A stretch of DNA of 64,000 nt, from positions 46,609 through 110,608 of the forward strand of contig JAKSPB010000002.1 of the NCBI GenBank assembly GCA_024405215.1. Direction: 5' to 3'. This stretch comes from Lentisphaeria bacterium. GTDB taxonomy: Bacteria > Verrucomicrobiota > Lentisphaeria > Oligosphaerales > Oligosphaeraceae. Positions within the stretch are counted from its first letter, which is position 1; every line of letters begins with the position of its first letter. Below are positions 8,840 through 18,862 of this stretch, in pieces. A program made the position numbers and the translations under genes. Below the pieces are notes generated by a model that did no database searches, was not told the origin of the DNA, and saw only the letters and a list, made by a program, of their open reading frames with translations.

Positions 8840-11800
8840 ATGAATCGTACCATGAAGCGGTCATCTCTGGCGCTGCTTTGGGCCTTGCTGGGAGCCATTC
8901 TGCTCTCCAGTCCCATCTATGCCGCCCCCATTACGGATTGGGATGACGATGGTGTCACTGATGCCAAGGAAGGGGAGCAGGCCACGAATCCCTACTATCC
9001 GATGGAAAGTCTGAAATTCGCGCCGCGCGCCCTGGTGCTTGGCGCCATCGCGGAAAACGGCGTCTCCGTTCCCGTCACCAGCGGCATTGTCAGCAACAAC
9101 GATGTCTTCACGGTTGAGTTCTGGGTCAAGCCCTACACGGATGACAGTGGCGATGCCGGAAAGGTCTTCGCCAACGGCACGGACGGATGCCTTTACAACT
9201 ACAACAATGGCGAGCTGGAAATCCGCTTGGTGAAGAATGCAGGCGATGATTCCTGCGTGAATCTCGCCGTCTGGCAGAACGGCGCCGAGATGTATGCCTC
9301 TTCCAAACTGATCGGCACGGCTCCCGACAGCGACAAGTGGACCCACGTGGCCCTGGAGGGCGACGGCGCCGGAAACTATTCCCTCTATGTCGATGAGATG
9401 ACCGCTCCCGAAGGAACCTGGTTCTGCGGAGAGGCGGCCAGCGCCGGCGGCTCCCTGGTCATCGGAAAGGGAATTGCCCTGGGGTTCCTAGATGAATTCC
9501 GTTATTTCACCAGCCAGCGGACGACTGAGCAGTTGGTCAAGAACACAACCATGATGTGCACCAAGTCCGAGGATCTTGATTTGGGGCTCTACTATCGCTT
9601 CGATGACGGTGGAATCACTGTTGAAGATTTTGCTCATCTTCCCGATTTCGAAACTCTTGCTGCTTCTTATGATGATGACGCCCAGAGTGCCGTCATGTCT
9701 GCCTTCCGTTATCGCCTGGTCATGCCCGACTTCGCGGATGTCAATGGCGACGGCCATGCCGACTGGGTTACCACGCAGGCTTGCGCCATGGCGGATGCCC
9801 TGGCAAGCGACGACGGCGATGGCGATGGTATCGCCAATGACGCGGCCTTCGAGACCTTTAACAACTTCTATGACTATGCCATTGTTCGCAACAATGGCTC
9901 CAATGTTCTGGAAACCAAGAATGTCGAAGGCGAGGACAAGTTTTTTGCCAATGGCGCTTTCAGCGCAGCCTGGTCTGCGGATGCCCTGTTTGTGAAGGCC
10001 GGTTCCACCGAACAGCTCTCCACCATTCCCCAGGGGGGTGATCTGGCGGTCACGAAGAAGATCCTGGCCAAAGGCCTTGCGACTGCTGAAACCAACTACT
10101 GGAATGGCCTGGACGACGACTGCGACGGCATCGTGGACGACTGCGCGGTTGCCCTGGATATTGCCATGAATCCCTCCGAATACATCGTCGTTGAAGAGGA
10201 TTCCGACAAGGACGGCATCGCGGATGCCTGGGAAATGAAGTGGTTCGGCAACCTGACCACCGCCAATGCCAATACCGACTATGATTCTGATGGTGTCACT
10301 GACTATCAGGAATTCAAGATGGACTACAATCCCAAGGCCGAAGTCTCCGCCGTGCGTTCCTTCTGGACCGATGTCGACGGTGAATACGCCCATGTGACGC
10401 AGAATGCCGACGACACTTTCTTCGCGTTTGGCACGACCGATGATATCACCGACAAGATTGATGATCTGGCCTGGGCCCTGACCGCTCTCGACGGCGATGT
10501 GGACTTCGACGGCGACTATCTCGGCAATGCGCTGGAGAATGATTTCTTCGGAACCAATCCCCTTGCCTTCGATACCGACAGCGACGGGCTGGACGACTGG
10601 GCGGAGTGCATGATGGGCACCGATCCCGCCGATGCCAGCGATCCCTGGCAGAACCGTGGCCTGGACCTGGTGCTGAAGAAGCACGACGTGAGCGTCCTCA
10701 GCTACGATGAGGAAAACAATGCCGTTACGACGGTCACCGCAACGGTCGCTCCCCGCGTTTCTCCCTACGCCGTGGTCGAGGATTTCAATGGCATGATCAA
10801 GGACCTGTCTGCATGGTCTGCTGAAATGTGGATCAAGTTGGATGCGGAATCCGGTCTGACAGGAACGCTGTTGCAGAAGACTGCCGACAAGGCTACCCTC
10901 AAGGGTGACTTCTGGATGGGCCTGAAGGATGGCAAGCTCTCCCTGACCATTAACGACAATCTCTCCAAGAAGAAGCAAGTCACCTTCACCATGGACGAGG
11001 CCATCGACGCCGATGTGTGGACCCATGTGGCCGTGACTGTTCAGAAGACCGCCACCAACAAGTATACCGTGAAGATGGTGACTTTCGCGGATGGCGAAGA
11101 AAAAGCACAGGAGTTCGCCGGCAATACCGGCATCATCAATCCCAGCAGCCAGGATGGCGATCTGGTCATCGGCGATCTTCCCATCGCCTCCAGCCGCCTT
11201 TCCATGGTCGTCGATGAACTGCGCGTCTGGAACAAGGTCCTGACCAGAGGGGAAATCCGTCAGAACCGCGACATCTTCCTTTCCGAGCTTACTGCCAATC
11301 TGGCGGCTTACTTCCAGTTCAATTACCTGAATGCCGCTGGCGACGGCTTTGCCGCCGTGACCTACAAGACCCGTAGCGACATCACCGGCGAACTGATGGA
11401 CGCCCTTGAGGAATACAGCAGCGCCCAGGAGCGTTATGACGCAGCCTGGAATGCCTATCCCAAGAAGGAAGACGGCTCCCTGGATACGGAGAAGGCCACC
11501 GACGACCAGAAGAACGCCCTTGCCAGTGCCGAGTCATATCTGAACTATGCCCAAAATCGCTATACAAACGCTTATGTTGCCTACTATATGGAGATGACCA
11601 CCGAGGGCATGATCGCCCTGCTGAAGGACGAGGCGATCCTCTCCATCACCAATTCCGATGACTATCAGAATGGCGACAGCGATAGCGACGGCATTGCCGA
11701 CTGGTGGGAATACACATACTTTGGCGACCTGGCCAGCGCTGATGCCTCAAGCGACAACGATGGCGATTTGCTCTCCGACTACTACGAGTATCTGCTCCGG

Positions 11801-14800
11801 GAAGAGGGTGCCGATCCTACCGATCCCTATTCCCTGACTGGAGATGGAGCCACCCTGGATGGCGATGTGGATTCCGATGGCGATGGACTGGCCAATGCAG
11901 AGGAAATGTCTTACAGCACCGATCCTCTGAATGTGGATACCGATGACGATGGCATCTCTGACAAGATCGAGGTCGTCTTCTGCTCCAATCCCACCCATCC
12001 CATGTCTATCGTGGTGACCAAGGCTGACGGCAAACCCCTCACCGATGTCGCCTGGGAAGACATCAAGGACACCGACCTGACACTCTATCGCGCTACCGAA
12101 GCTCCCAACCGCTCTTTGGATCTGGGCGCTCTGGACGCTGACCTGGTTCTTCCCGATGCCAACCGCTTCGCGGTGGGTGTTCAGCAGAAGGAATACAAGT
12201 ATGTGATTGCCGGCGACTTCACTCTGGAACTGTGGCTGAAGGGCGAGACTGGCGCTGAAAGCGGTGTCATCTTCGAGACCAAGGCAGCCGATACCGGCTG
12301 GGGCTGGCGTCTGCTTCTGGAGAACGGCGTCCCCAAAGGTGAAATCTTCGATCCATACGGCAAGGTCATCGCTCTGGTGGGCGGCATTGGCGCCACTCCC
12401 GCTCTTGAAGCCGGCGCCTGGACTTATCTGGCCCTGAACTGGAGCACCGATGCAAAGACCTTGAACCTCTATCGTGACAAGGTCGCCATGATCGGTTCCC
12501 TGCCTGTCACCTATAGCGTCGACTTCGGTTCCGAATCCGAATACGCCACCATCTTCAAGACCGCCGGCGTTTCCATCGACGAGTTCCGCTTCTGGAACGA
12601 GACACGCACTGCCGAACAGATCGAGTACTGGGCCGAGAGAATCATCCCCAGCCCGCTCAAAATCATCATCAGCTATGACTACCAGACTCTTGATGACGGT
12701 AGCGTCGCGGAAAGCCGCTACATGACCCGCGAATACAAGTTGAAGGCCAACTACCGTTTCGATGACGGCGGAAAGAGCGTGGAGGATTTCGCCCACTTCC
12801 GCGAAGACGGCTATGCCCTCACCGTGGCCGATGGTTCCATCTTCGACTTTGAGGACGGCGCAAAGGTCATGACCGGAGTCGATGACGTTGATGGCGACGG
12901 CGTTCCTGAATGGTGGACCAATACCTGGGGTTTGAACGCCTTCCCGAATGGCACGGAAAACCTGCCCTTCGTTGGCTGGGCGGAAGTCCCCGGACATCAG
13001 CTTCCCTATAATTTGTTCCTCAACGGTGATTCCGATTGGCAGGAAATGCTTGTCTGGAATGACGAGCACAAGGCCATTGAGGCGCTCTACGGCTACCAGT
13101 TCGGTGTGGCCTACACCAGCCTGGGCGGTTCCATGAACTACACTTCCCATTGGAACAATGGATTCCTCAGGGGCACTACGGCCACTCTTTGGGGCCATGA
13201 CAGCGAAGTCGGCGGCAGACCCGAAGGCGCCTACATCTCTGACAACCAGGTTCTGGGCGTGGACATGGCATACGTGACCATGCACAAGTACATCAACCTG
13301 AACAACACGCCTTCCGAGGCATACCTGGATGTGGAGACCGCCCTTGGCGCCTCCATCACGGGCGTCATCATCAACCAGCATACCCTGGAAAGCTGGGCCA
13401 GCGACGTGAATGTCGCGGAATACCTGCATCAGGGACGCAACCAGGTGGTCATCGTCTGGAGCCGCTCTGTCTTCGACACGGCGAAATACAAGATCCCGAA
13501 TGGGGAAGGCACGGTTGACTACAGCCGCGACTTGTATGAGGGTTCCGTGGATGCCAGCCTGATGGTTGACGGCAATTTGGTCATCGCCAAAGGCCACTAC
13601 TTCCCCTACGATCCTCGTGCCGTGTGGTATTATCGCGCCACCACCAAGGACTATAGCCATAAGTCCATGGTTGCCGGCCGGGGCAACCGCATGACGGATT
13701 CCAATGGGTATATCCTGAACTCGAACATCGTCGATACCAACCTGGATCCCTACGCCTATCAGTTCGGCGCCCTGGCGGACAAGGACAACGATGGCCTGGA
13801 CTTCTACAGCGAGTACCTCATCGGCTCCAACCCCTCCAGCAAGGACTCCGACAACAACGGTATCTTCGATGGCAAGGAAGACTACGACAACGATGGCATC
13901 ATCAATGACATTGAAATCAACTCCGCCTTTATCGATCCCCTGTCCATGGATACCGACAATGACGGTATTGCCGATGCCAGCGAACGCGCCAGCGCCAGCG
14001 ATCCTGCGGATTGGAACAGCCCCGTGAGCTATCGCTTCCTGCAGACCGACGGCACCGACGGCAACTACCTCCAGATGCCTTTGCAGAGCCGTTTCGCCCT
14101 CTCCAACTTCACGATCGAGGCCATGGTCTATGCCAAGGATCCTTCCCAGGGGGGAATCATCCTGCAGCGTGTTGTCGGCACGGTTGATGAAGCTAACCCC
14201 GTCCTCAATTACGAGCTGGGCCTGAATGCCGATGGCAAGCCCTACATGGCATTCACCGACAAGGAAGGCAACAAGGCCAACCGCACTCTGACGGCCCCCA
14301 ATGCCATCGAGCCTGAGACCTGGACTCATCTGGCAATGGTCTTCGACGAGAACACCAACCTGATGACCCTCTACGTGGATGGTGTCCAGGCCGCCACGGG
14401 TCTGGCCGCCGGCCAGCCGGTCACTACCGGCCCCGCATTGGTCTACACCCGTGCCGGCGTGGACTTCGAGGGCGGCATCGACGAGCTGCGCTTCTGGAAG
14501 GATGTTCGCACTGCCGCCGAAATCCAGGCCAACATGGACCTGACACTGGCTGGCAACGAAGACAACCTGGTTGCCTACTACCGCTTCGATGACGCCAATA
14601 TGGAGAAACGCGTGGAGATCGCCAAGGCCGTCACCGGCCGCGATGACCTGGACGATGCCGCCATCCGCGCCGACATCAGCATCTACAGCAAGTACCTGAA
14701 CTGCGCTGACAGTGTTCTGACCAATGCCTGCGACTGGCGCAGCAACTGGTCCAACGCCGCTGTCTTGGCGGGAACCGCCACTGTCGTGGAAGATCCCAAC

Positions 14801-17800
14801 CACTCCAACTCCTTCAAGGTCGGCGTCTACGCCTACTCCTACGGCACCGAAGAAGGCGACGAGGATCCCGGCGTGGCATACGTCGCGCCCATGGGCAGTG
14901 AACTGGCCAGCGACATCCTGCAGGCGGTCATCCTGACCTATCCAGCCAGCGCCTCCACGGAGAATCTCTCCTACAAGTACTTCTGGGTGAAGAGTGATGC
15001 CGCCGGCTATGGCGTTGACGATCTGAACTACGCCTCCGATGCGCTCTACAATGCATCCACCGGCTCCGTGCTGCCCAACAGCGACATCCTCGGCCACAGC
15101 AGTGAACTGTCCCTGGACGATGCCGATGTGAAGATTGGCGACTATGTCCAGCTGGTTGTCGCCGCTGTCAATGCGGACGGCCTGACCAGCGTCCTGAGCA
15201 CATCCAATGTTCTCGAACTGAAGGAAGCCACTTCCGAGAAGTGCATCCCGAAGGCCCTGATCCTGGTTTCCCCGACTGCTGACCAGACTGGTCTGGCCGC
15301 CGGCGCCGCGCTGAATGTCCAGGTCAAGAACGCCAACGACTTCGCAGGCGTGGTTCACGTGGCCTGGTATCGCAACCTGGTCCTGGCCAAGACTTCCACG
15401 CAGAACATCGCCGCCAAGGGTTCTGCCACTTTGAGCATGAACGACACCAGCAAGGTGGTCAATGGCGATGTCTGGTCCTTCAAGGCCTGGTTCGTCCGCG
15501 AGGAATCCGGCGCCCGTTCCAAGACCATCGCTCCTGCCGCCGAGGCGGACGATCCCACTGACGAGTGGATCTTCATGCAGATTGGCAAGGGCTACGACGA
15601 GGACATCGCAGGCACTGGCAGCAAGGTCTTCGGCAAGCCCGACAAGCCCGTTTCCGTGAAGTTGACTCCTGTTGATCCCGACCCGCAGTCTGTCCTGGTT
15701 GTCAAGGCGGAAGGATCTCGTTGCAGCTATCCCTACAACTACTACTACCAGTGGTACTACAAGGCGAACACCTCTGCGACCTATGTCCTGGCTTCCGGCC
15801 AGACGCTTCCTGTCTGGCAACCGGCCGTCTCGGACATCGCCAACGATATGGGGCTCACGGCGGATGGTTTCATGACCTATGTCCTGGATCCCGGCGACCA
15901 GCTTTACTGCTCCGTCAACGCCATGAACATCTATGGCGAGGTTTCCAAGAACACGGTCTCCAATGTCGTTGTCATCAATAACGATTCAGCCGCCGGTTCC
16001 TACTACGAGAACGACGACGACTGGAAGCACGCCCGTCCCATCTACTCCAAGACCACTTGGTTTGACAATGCGGATCCGAACATCCAGGCCCACCTGTTTG
16101 AGGATGCCCGTGATGTCGACTGGGTGTGGTTCGTGGTTCCCGCCAGCACTGACAAACGGAAGATGCTGGTCAGTTTCGAGACCAACAGTGGAGTGATGTA
16201 CAACCATAACTCCTTCGTTGATGACATGGCGTATACCGCTCCCAATACTGCTTTGACCCTCTATCGCCTCAGCGACGATGGAAAGAAGTTGAATCAGGTC
16301 CTTGCTGTCCGTGATTTCGTCTCCGACGATGATTCCCTGGAAGGCACTGGTTTTGCCCGCTTCGAGAAGAAGGCTCTTGATCCTGGCATCTACTACCTGC
16401 AGGTTTGGGAAGAGTACCAGACGGTTTACAGCGAGCCGCCTGCCTACTACATGCACCTCTACATGGAGCGCGAGCCCTGGAGTGGCGAAGGCATCACCTG
16501 GAATTACGACGATCAGCGGGAAGGAGCGTTTGCTCTGGAACTTACTCCCGGCAATCCCGGCGCTTCCGACGAGCTGGTTGCCAAGTTGAACATTACCGCC
16601 TCCGATTCCGATGACAACAAGATCACGGATTACCGTTACCTGTGGTATCGCAACGGGGTCATCGTTCCCCTGAATGGTGTTCCCAGCCTGCAGAGCTACC
16701 AGACCGACTTGTTCATCCTGAACCAGGCGATCCGCGACTACAACACCATCCCGTCCGACATGACCAAGGAAGGCGATGTGTGGCAGTGCGTGGTGTATCC
16801 TTACTCCTCCACGTATGGTTACGGCGCTCCCGTCGTTTCCAATATCGTGGTCATCGGTTCCTCCACCTGGAGCATGGAACTGACCACTCGGAAGTCCTTC
16901 AAGAGCGGCGCGGAAGTGCTGGCTGGCGATGAGACGGTTGTCCTTGGCTGGGAAGAGATGGCCACTTTCGGCTATGACGCCAGCTATGATTCCGCAGCTC
17001 CCAGCTTGAGCATCCCGGCCGGCGACGGCACCTATGTCCGCCAGGCCATGGATCATGGCGCGACCTATTCCCTGGGTCTGAGCAATGATTATCCCTACCT
17101 GGTCAAGGATGTCCGTCCTTACGGAAAGACCTCCAGCTGGTTCATTGTGGCCGAGCTTGGCAATCCCACCAGCGATACCATCAATGAGTTCGCCCTGAGC
17201 TGGGATGCCATCTCCCTGCCGGTTTCCACGGCCAGCGGCATCTCCATCACCCAGATGCGCAAGCGTACGGACGGCTACTTCGAGGCTGTCATCGGCTCCA
17301 CGGTCGAGATGCAGCCTGGCGTTGCCGGAGAGATCGTCCTCAGCGGCGATCAGCTGAACAACTTGCAACAGGATGAGAATGGCCAGAAGTTCGCCATCTT
17401 CCGGGTGACCATCGGCGCTCCCGATTCCATGCAGACCATCGAGTTGAAGGCCGGTTGGAACCTGGTGGCCCTCTCCCTGACTCCGCTCAACGGCGACGTG
17501 GATGATGTCTTCAGCCTCAACGGCAGCAAGCTCTACAGCGGCTCCATCTGGCAGTATGAAGGCGGTCGTTACGTGGCGGCGAAGAATCTGGTTGCCACCA
17601 AGGGCTACTGGCTGTATGCCAAGACTGCCGCAAAGGTGAATGTCTACGGCACTGCCGAGGCTGATGTCATCAGCCTCTCCGAGGGCTGGAACATCGTCGG
17701 TCCGGTCTATGAAATCGCAGACTTCGAGGCGATGTACAAGAATGCCTATCCGCAGGCGTTCGACAAGATTGCCAAGACCAGCGATGGCGGCCTGGAGATC

Positions 17801-17935
17801 TACAAGTTCGATCCCGCCACCGGCGGCTACCTGCTGGCGGTCGAGAACGGCAAGTACGTCCTCAAGCTGGGCAACGGCTACTGGATCAAGACCACGGAGG
17901 CGGTTGAACTGCCCATCGTGATTCCCATGAAGTAG
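8840..17935 (+). CDS. Giant exported protein with four LamG-like domains, TSP3-type calcium repeats, PPC-like and GWN C-terminal module
   Basis: A 3031-residue protein. I chose the ATG at 8840 because GAAGGAG (8824-8830) precedes it by 9 nt; an in-frame ATG at 8819 lies upstream of that site. A signal peptide is evident (basic MNRTMKR, hydrophobic core, SPIYA-APITDW). LamG/concanavalin-like domains lie at about residues 64-234, 636-817, 1107-1270 and 1739-1907, each ending in a VDELRVW-type signature. Between them are TSP3/EF-like calcium loops (DSDKDGIADAWE, DTDSDGLDDWAE, DTDDDGISDKIE, DTDNDGIADASE). A PPC-like domain (nt about 16000-16460) and two GWN repeats (nt 17450-17935) close the protein. 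The role is probably extracellular binding of glycans or matrix; no catalytic motif is visible. Expression is probably sigma-54 dependent, and a strong terminator follows. Confidence 0.85.
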   Translation: MNRTMKRSSLALLWALLGAILLSSPIYAAPITDWDDDGVTDAKEGEQATNPYYPMESLKFAPRALVLGAIAENGVSVPVTSGIVSNNDVFTVEFWVKPYTDDSGDAGKVFANGTDGCLYNYNNGELEIRLVKNAGDDSCVNLAVWQNGAEMYASSKLIGTAPDSDKWTHVALEGDGAGNYSLYVDEMTAPEGTWFCGEAASAGGSLVIGKGIALGFLDEFRYFTSQRTTEQLVKNTTMMCTKSEDLDLGLYYRFDDGGITVEDFAHLPDFETLAASYDDDAQSAVMSAFRYRLVMPDFADVNGDGHADWVTTQACAMADALASDDGDGDGIANDAAFETFNNFYDYAIVRNNGSNVLETKNVEGEDKFFANGAFSAAWSADALFVKAGSTEQLSTIPQGGDLAVTKKILAKGLATAETNYWNGLDDDCDGIVDDCAVALDIAMNPSEYIVVEEDSDKDGIADAWEMKWFGNLTTANANTDYDSDGVTDYQEFKMDYNPKAEVSAVRSFWTDVDGEYAHVTQNADDTFFAFGTTDDITDKIDDLAWALTALDGDVDFDGDYLGNALENDFFGTNPLAFDTDSDGLDDWAECMMGTDPADASDPWQNRGLDLVLKKHDVSVLSYDEENNAVTTVTATVAPRVSPYAVVEDFNGMIKDLSAWSAEMWIKLDAESGLTGTLLQKTADKATLKGDFWMGLKDGKLSLTINDNLSKKKQVTFTMDEAIDADVWTHVAVTVQKTATNKYTVKMVTFADGEEKAQEFAGNTGIINPSSQDGDLVIGDLPIASSRLSMVVDELRVWNKVLTRGEIRQNRDIFLSELTANLAAYFQFNYLNAAGDGFAAVTYKTRSDITGELMDALEEYSSAQERYDAAWNAYPKKEDGSLDTEKATDDQKNALASAESYLNYAQNRYTNAYVAYYMEMTTEGMIALLKDEAILSITNSDDYQNGDSDSDGIADWWEYTYFGDLASADASSDNDGDLLSDYYEYLLREEGADPTDPYSLTGDGATLDGDVDSDGDGLANAEEMSYSTDPLNVDTDDDGISDKIEVVFCSNPTHPMSIVVTKADGKPLTDVAWEDIKDTDLTLYRATEAPNRSLDLGALDADLVLPDANRFAVGVQQKEYKYVIAGDFTLELWLKGETGAESGVIFETKAADTGWGWRLLLENGVPKGEIFDPYGKVIALVGGIGATPALEAGAWTYLALNWSTDAKTLNLYRDKVAMIGSLPVTYSVDFGSESEYATIFKTAGVSIDEFRFWNETRTAEQIEYWAERIIPSPLKIIISYDYQTLDDGSVAESRYMTREYKLKANYRFDDGGKSVEDFAHFREDGYALTVADGSIFDFEDGAKVMTGVDDVDGDGVPEWWTNTWGLNAFPNGTENLPFVGWAEVPGHQLPYNLFLNGDSDWQEMLVWNDEHKAIEALYGYQFGVAYTSLGGSMNYTSHWNNGFLRGTTATLWGHDSEVGGRPEGAYISDNQVLGVDMAYVTMHKYINLNNTPSEAYLDVETALGASITGVIINQHTLESWASDVNVAEYLHQGRNQVVIVWSRSVFDTAKYKIPNGEGTVDYSRDLYEGSVDASLMVDGNLVIAKGHYFPYDPRAVWYYRATTKDYSHKSMVAGRGNRMTDSNGYILNSNIVDTNLDPYAYQFGALADKDNDGLDFYSEYLIGSNPSSKDSDNNGIFDGKEDYDNDGIINDIEINSAFIDPLSMDTDNDGIADASERASASDPADWNSPVSYRFLQTDGTDGNYLQMPLQSRFALSNFTIEAMVYAKDPSQGGIILQRVVGTVDEANPVLNYELGLNADGKPYMAFTDKEGNKANRTLTAPNAIEPETWTHLAMVFDENTNLMTLYVDGVQAATGLAAGQPVTTGPALVYTRAGVDFEGGIDELRFWKDVRTAAEIQANMDLTLAGNEDNLVAYYRFDDANMEKRVEIAKAVTGRDDLDDAAIRADISIYSKYLNCADSVLTNACDWRSNWSNAAVLAGTATVVEDPNHSNSFKVGVYAYSYGTEEGDEDPGVAYVAPMGSELASDILQAVILTYPASASTENLSYKYFWVKSDAAGYGVDDLNYASDALYNASTGSVLPNSDILGHSSELSLDDADVKIGDYVQLVVAAVNADGLTSVLSTSNVLELKEATSEKCIPKALILVSPTADQTGLAAGAALNVQVKNANDFAGVVHVAWYRNLVLAKTSTQNIAAKGSATLSMNDTSKVVNGDVWSFKAWFVREESGARSKTIAPAAEADDPTDEWIFMQIGKGYDEDIAGTGSKVFGKPDKPVSVKLTPVDPDPQSVLVVKAEGSRCSYPYNYYYQWYYKANTSATYVLASGQTLPVWQPAVSDIANDMGLTADGFMTYVLDPGDQLYCSVNAMNIYGEVSKNTVSNVVVINNDSAAGSYYENDDDWKHARPIYSKTTWFDNADPNIQAHLFEDARDVDWVWFVVPASTDKRKMLVSFETNSGVMYNHNSFVDDMAYTAPNTALTLYRLSDDGKKLNQVLAVRDFVSDDDSLEGTGFARFEKKALDPGIYYLQVWEEYQTVYSEPPAYYMHLYMEREPWSGEGITWNYDDQREGAFALELTPGNPGASDELVAKLNITASDSDDNKITDYRYLWYRNGVIVPLNGVPSLQSYQTDLFILNQAIRDYNTIPSDMTKEGDVWQCVVYPYSSTYGYGAPVVSNIVVIGSSTWSMELTTRKSFKSGAEVLAGDETVVLGWEEMATFGYDASYDSAAPSLSIPAGDGTYVRQAMDHGATYSLGLSNDYPYLVKDVRPYGKTSSWFIVAELGNPTSDTINEFALSWDAISLPVSTASGISITQMRKRTDGYFEAVIGSTVEMQPGVAGEIVLSGDQLNNLQQDENGQKFAIFRVTIGAPDSMQTIELKAGWNLVALSLTPLNGDVDDVFSLNGSKLYSGSIWQYEGGRYVAAKNLVATKGYWLYAKTAAKVNVYGTAEADVISLSEGWNIVGPVYEIADFEAMYKNAYPQAFDKIAKTSDGGLEIYKFDPATGGYLLAVENGKYVLKLGNGYWIKTTEAVELPIVIPMK

Positions 17936-17953
17936 TTCCTAACCCATAGACGG

Positions 17954-17991
17954 AAAAGCCGAAGGCTCCTCGGAACCTTCGGCTTTTTTTC
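17954..17991 (+). terminator. Rho-independent terminator
   Basis: AAAAGCCGAAGG (17954-17965) pairs with CCTTCGGCTTTT (17976-17987) around a 10-base loop and runs into seven T. It ends the giant gene just before the SDR gene. Confidence 0.9.
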
Positions 17992-17994
17992 TAG

Positions 17995-18762
17995 ATGGAC
18001 GACATGGTGGACAGGAAGATGCAAGACAATCCGGTTGTTTTGGTGACAGGCGGCGCGAAACGCCTGGGCGCGGCATTCTGTCGTGGGTTCTTCAAGGCTG
18101 GATGGCGCGTGGTCATTCACGCGAAGGATTCCGTTGCCGAGGCCGAGGCGCTTGCGCGTGAGCTGGGCGGAGAGGGAAAGGCGCGGATTTTGCTTTCGGA
18201 TTTGCGGACCACGGAGGCGGACGCCTTTGTCAAAGCGGCATACGATTGTTTTGGGCGGCTGGATGCGGTCATCAACAACGCATCGTCCTATTTCCGGAGG
18301 AATCTTCTGGAAATGTCCGAGACGGAGCTTCTGGAGGATTTCCAGATCAATTTCCAAGTGCCATTTGGCATCATGCGCGCTTTTGCACGCATGGGGCATC
18401 CGGGGGGGATTCTGAACGTCCTGGATGGCAGAATTTCCAAGCAGGACGCCGAATGTCCAGGTTATCTTCTGGCGAAGAAGGCCCTTGCCGAGGCAACGGA
18501 GATGTGCGCCTTGGCCTGGGGAAAGCTGGGCATCCGCGTGAACGGTCTGGCGCCCGGGCTGATTCGTCCCAAGGATGGCGTTCCCTTGAAGGTGATGGAG
18601 CCGCTTCTGGTTCGGACGCCTCTGGGAATCCGTGCAAAGGAAGAACAGCTGGTTGCCGCAGCGCTGTGCCTGATCGAGAACGACTGCATGACGGGCGCCA
18701 TACTGCCCGTGGATGGCGGAATGCATCTGGCGGAATGCAACCTGGGAGAGAAGAAGCCATAG
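17995..18762 (+). CDS. Short-chain dehydrogenase/reductase, pteridine reductase (FolM/PTR1)-like
   Basis: A 255-residue Rossmann-fold NAD(P)H oxidoreductase. Visible motifs are TGGAKRLG (cofactor glycine motif), NNAS, and the catalytic Y-x3-K in GYLLAKKAL, followed by RVNGLAPGLI. At the position where most SDRs have the catalytic Ser the sequence reads NVLDGRIS, with Asp; Leishmania PTR1 and bacterial FolM also carry Asp there, which suggests a pterin or folate-type substrate (inference). The start is uncertain: ATGs at 17995, 18004 and 18019 are all in frame, none has a good Shine-Dalgarno, and homology begins at about 18031. It stands alone after a terminator; the next gene starts 100 nt downstream. 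Confidence 0.75.
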   Translation: MDDMVDRKMQDNPVVLVTGGAKRLGAAFCRGFFKAGWRVVIHAKDSVAEAEALARELGGEGKARILLSDLRTTEADAFVKAAYDCFGRLDAVINNASSYFRRNLLEMSETELLEDFQINFQVPFGIMRAFARMGHPGGILNVLDGRISKQDAECPGYLLAKKALAEATEMCALAWGKLGIRVNGLAPGLIRPKDGVPLKVMEPLLVRTPLGIRAKEEQLVAAALCLIENDCMTGAILPVDGGMHLAECNLGEKKP

Positions 18763-18862
18763 AAAGTTGGCAAATGGCAGCTTTGCCAGGCAATTCCATT
18801 GTGCTTGGGCTTATCTTGCAAGCCGGTAGGCCTGGAAAAATAGTTCATTCTTCATTTTCATC

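Noticed and set aside
11747..15820. Very long open frame antisense to the LamG/TSP3 giant gene
   Set aside because: It mirrors the Asp/Gly-rich codon pattern of the real gene (Ile/Val/Gly-rich product), has no start signal or domain, and the plus-strand gene has a signal peptide and clear repeats.
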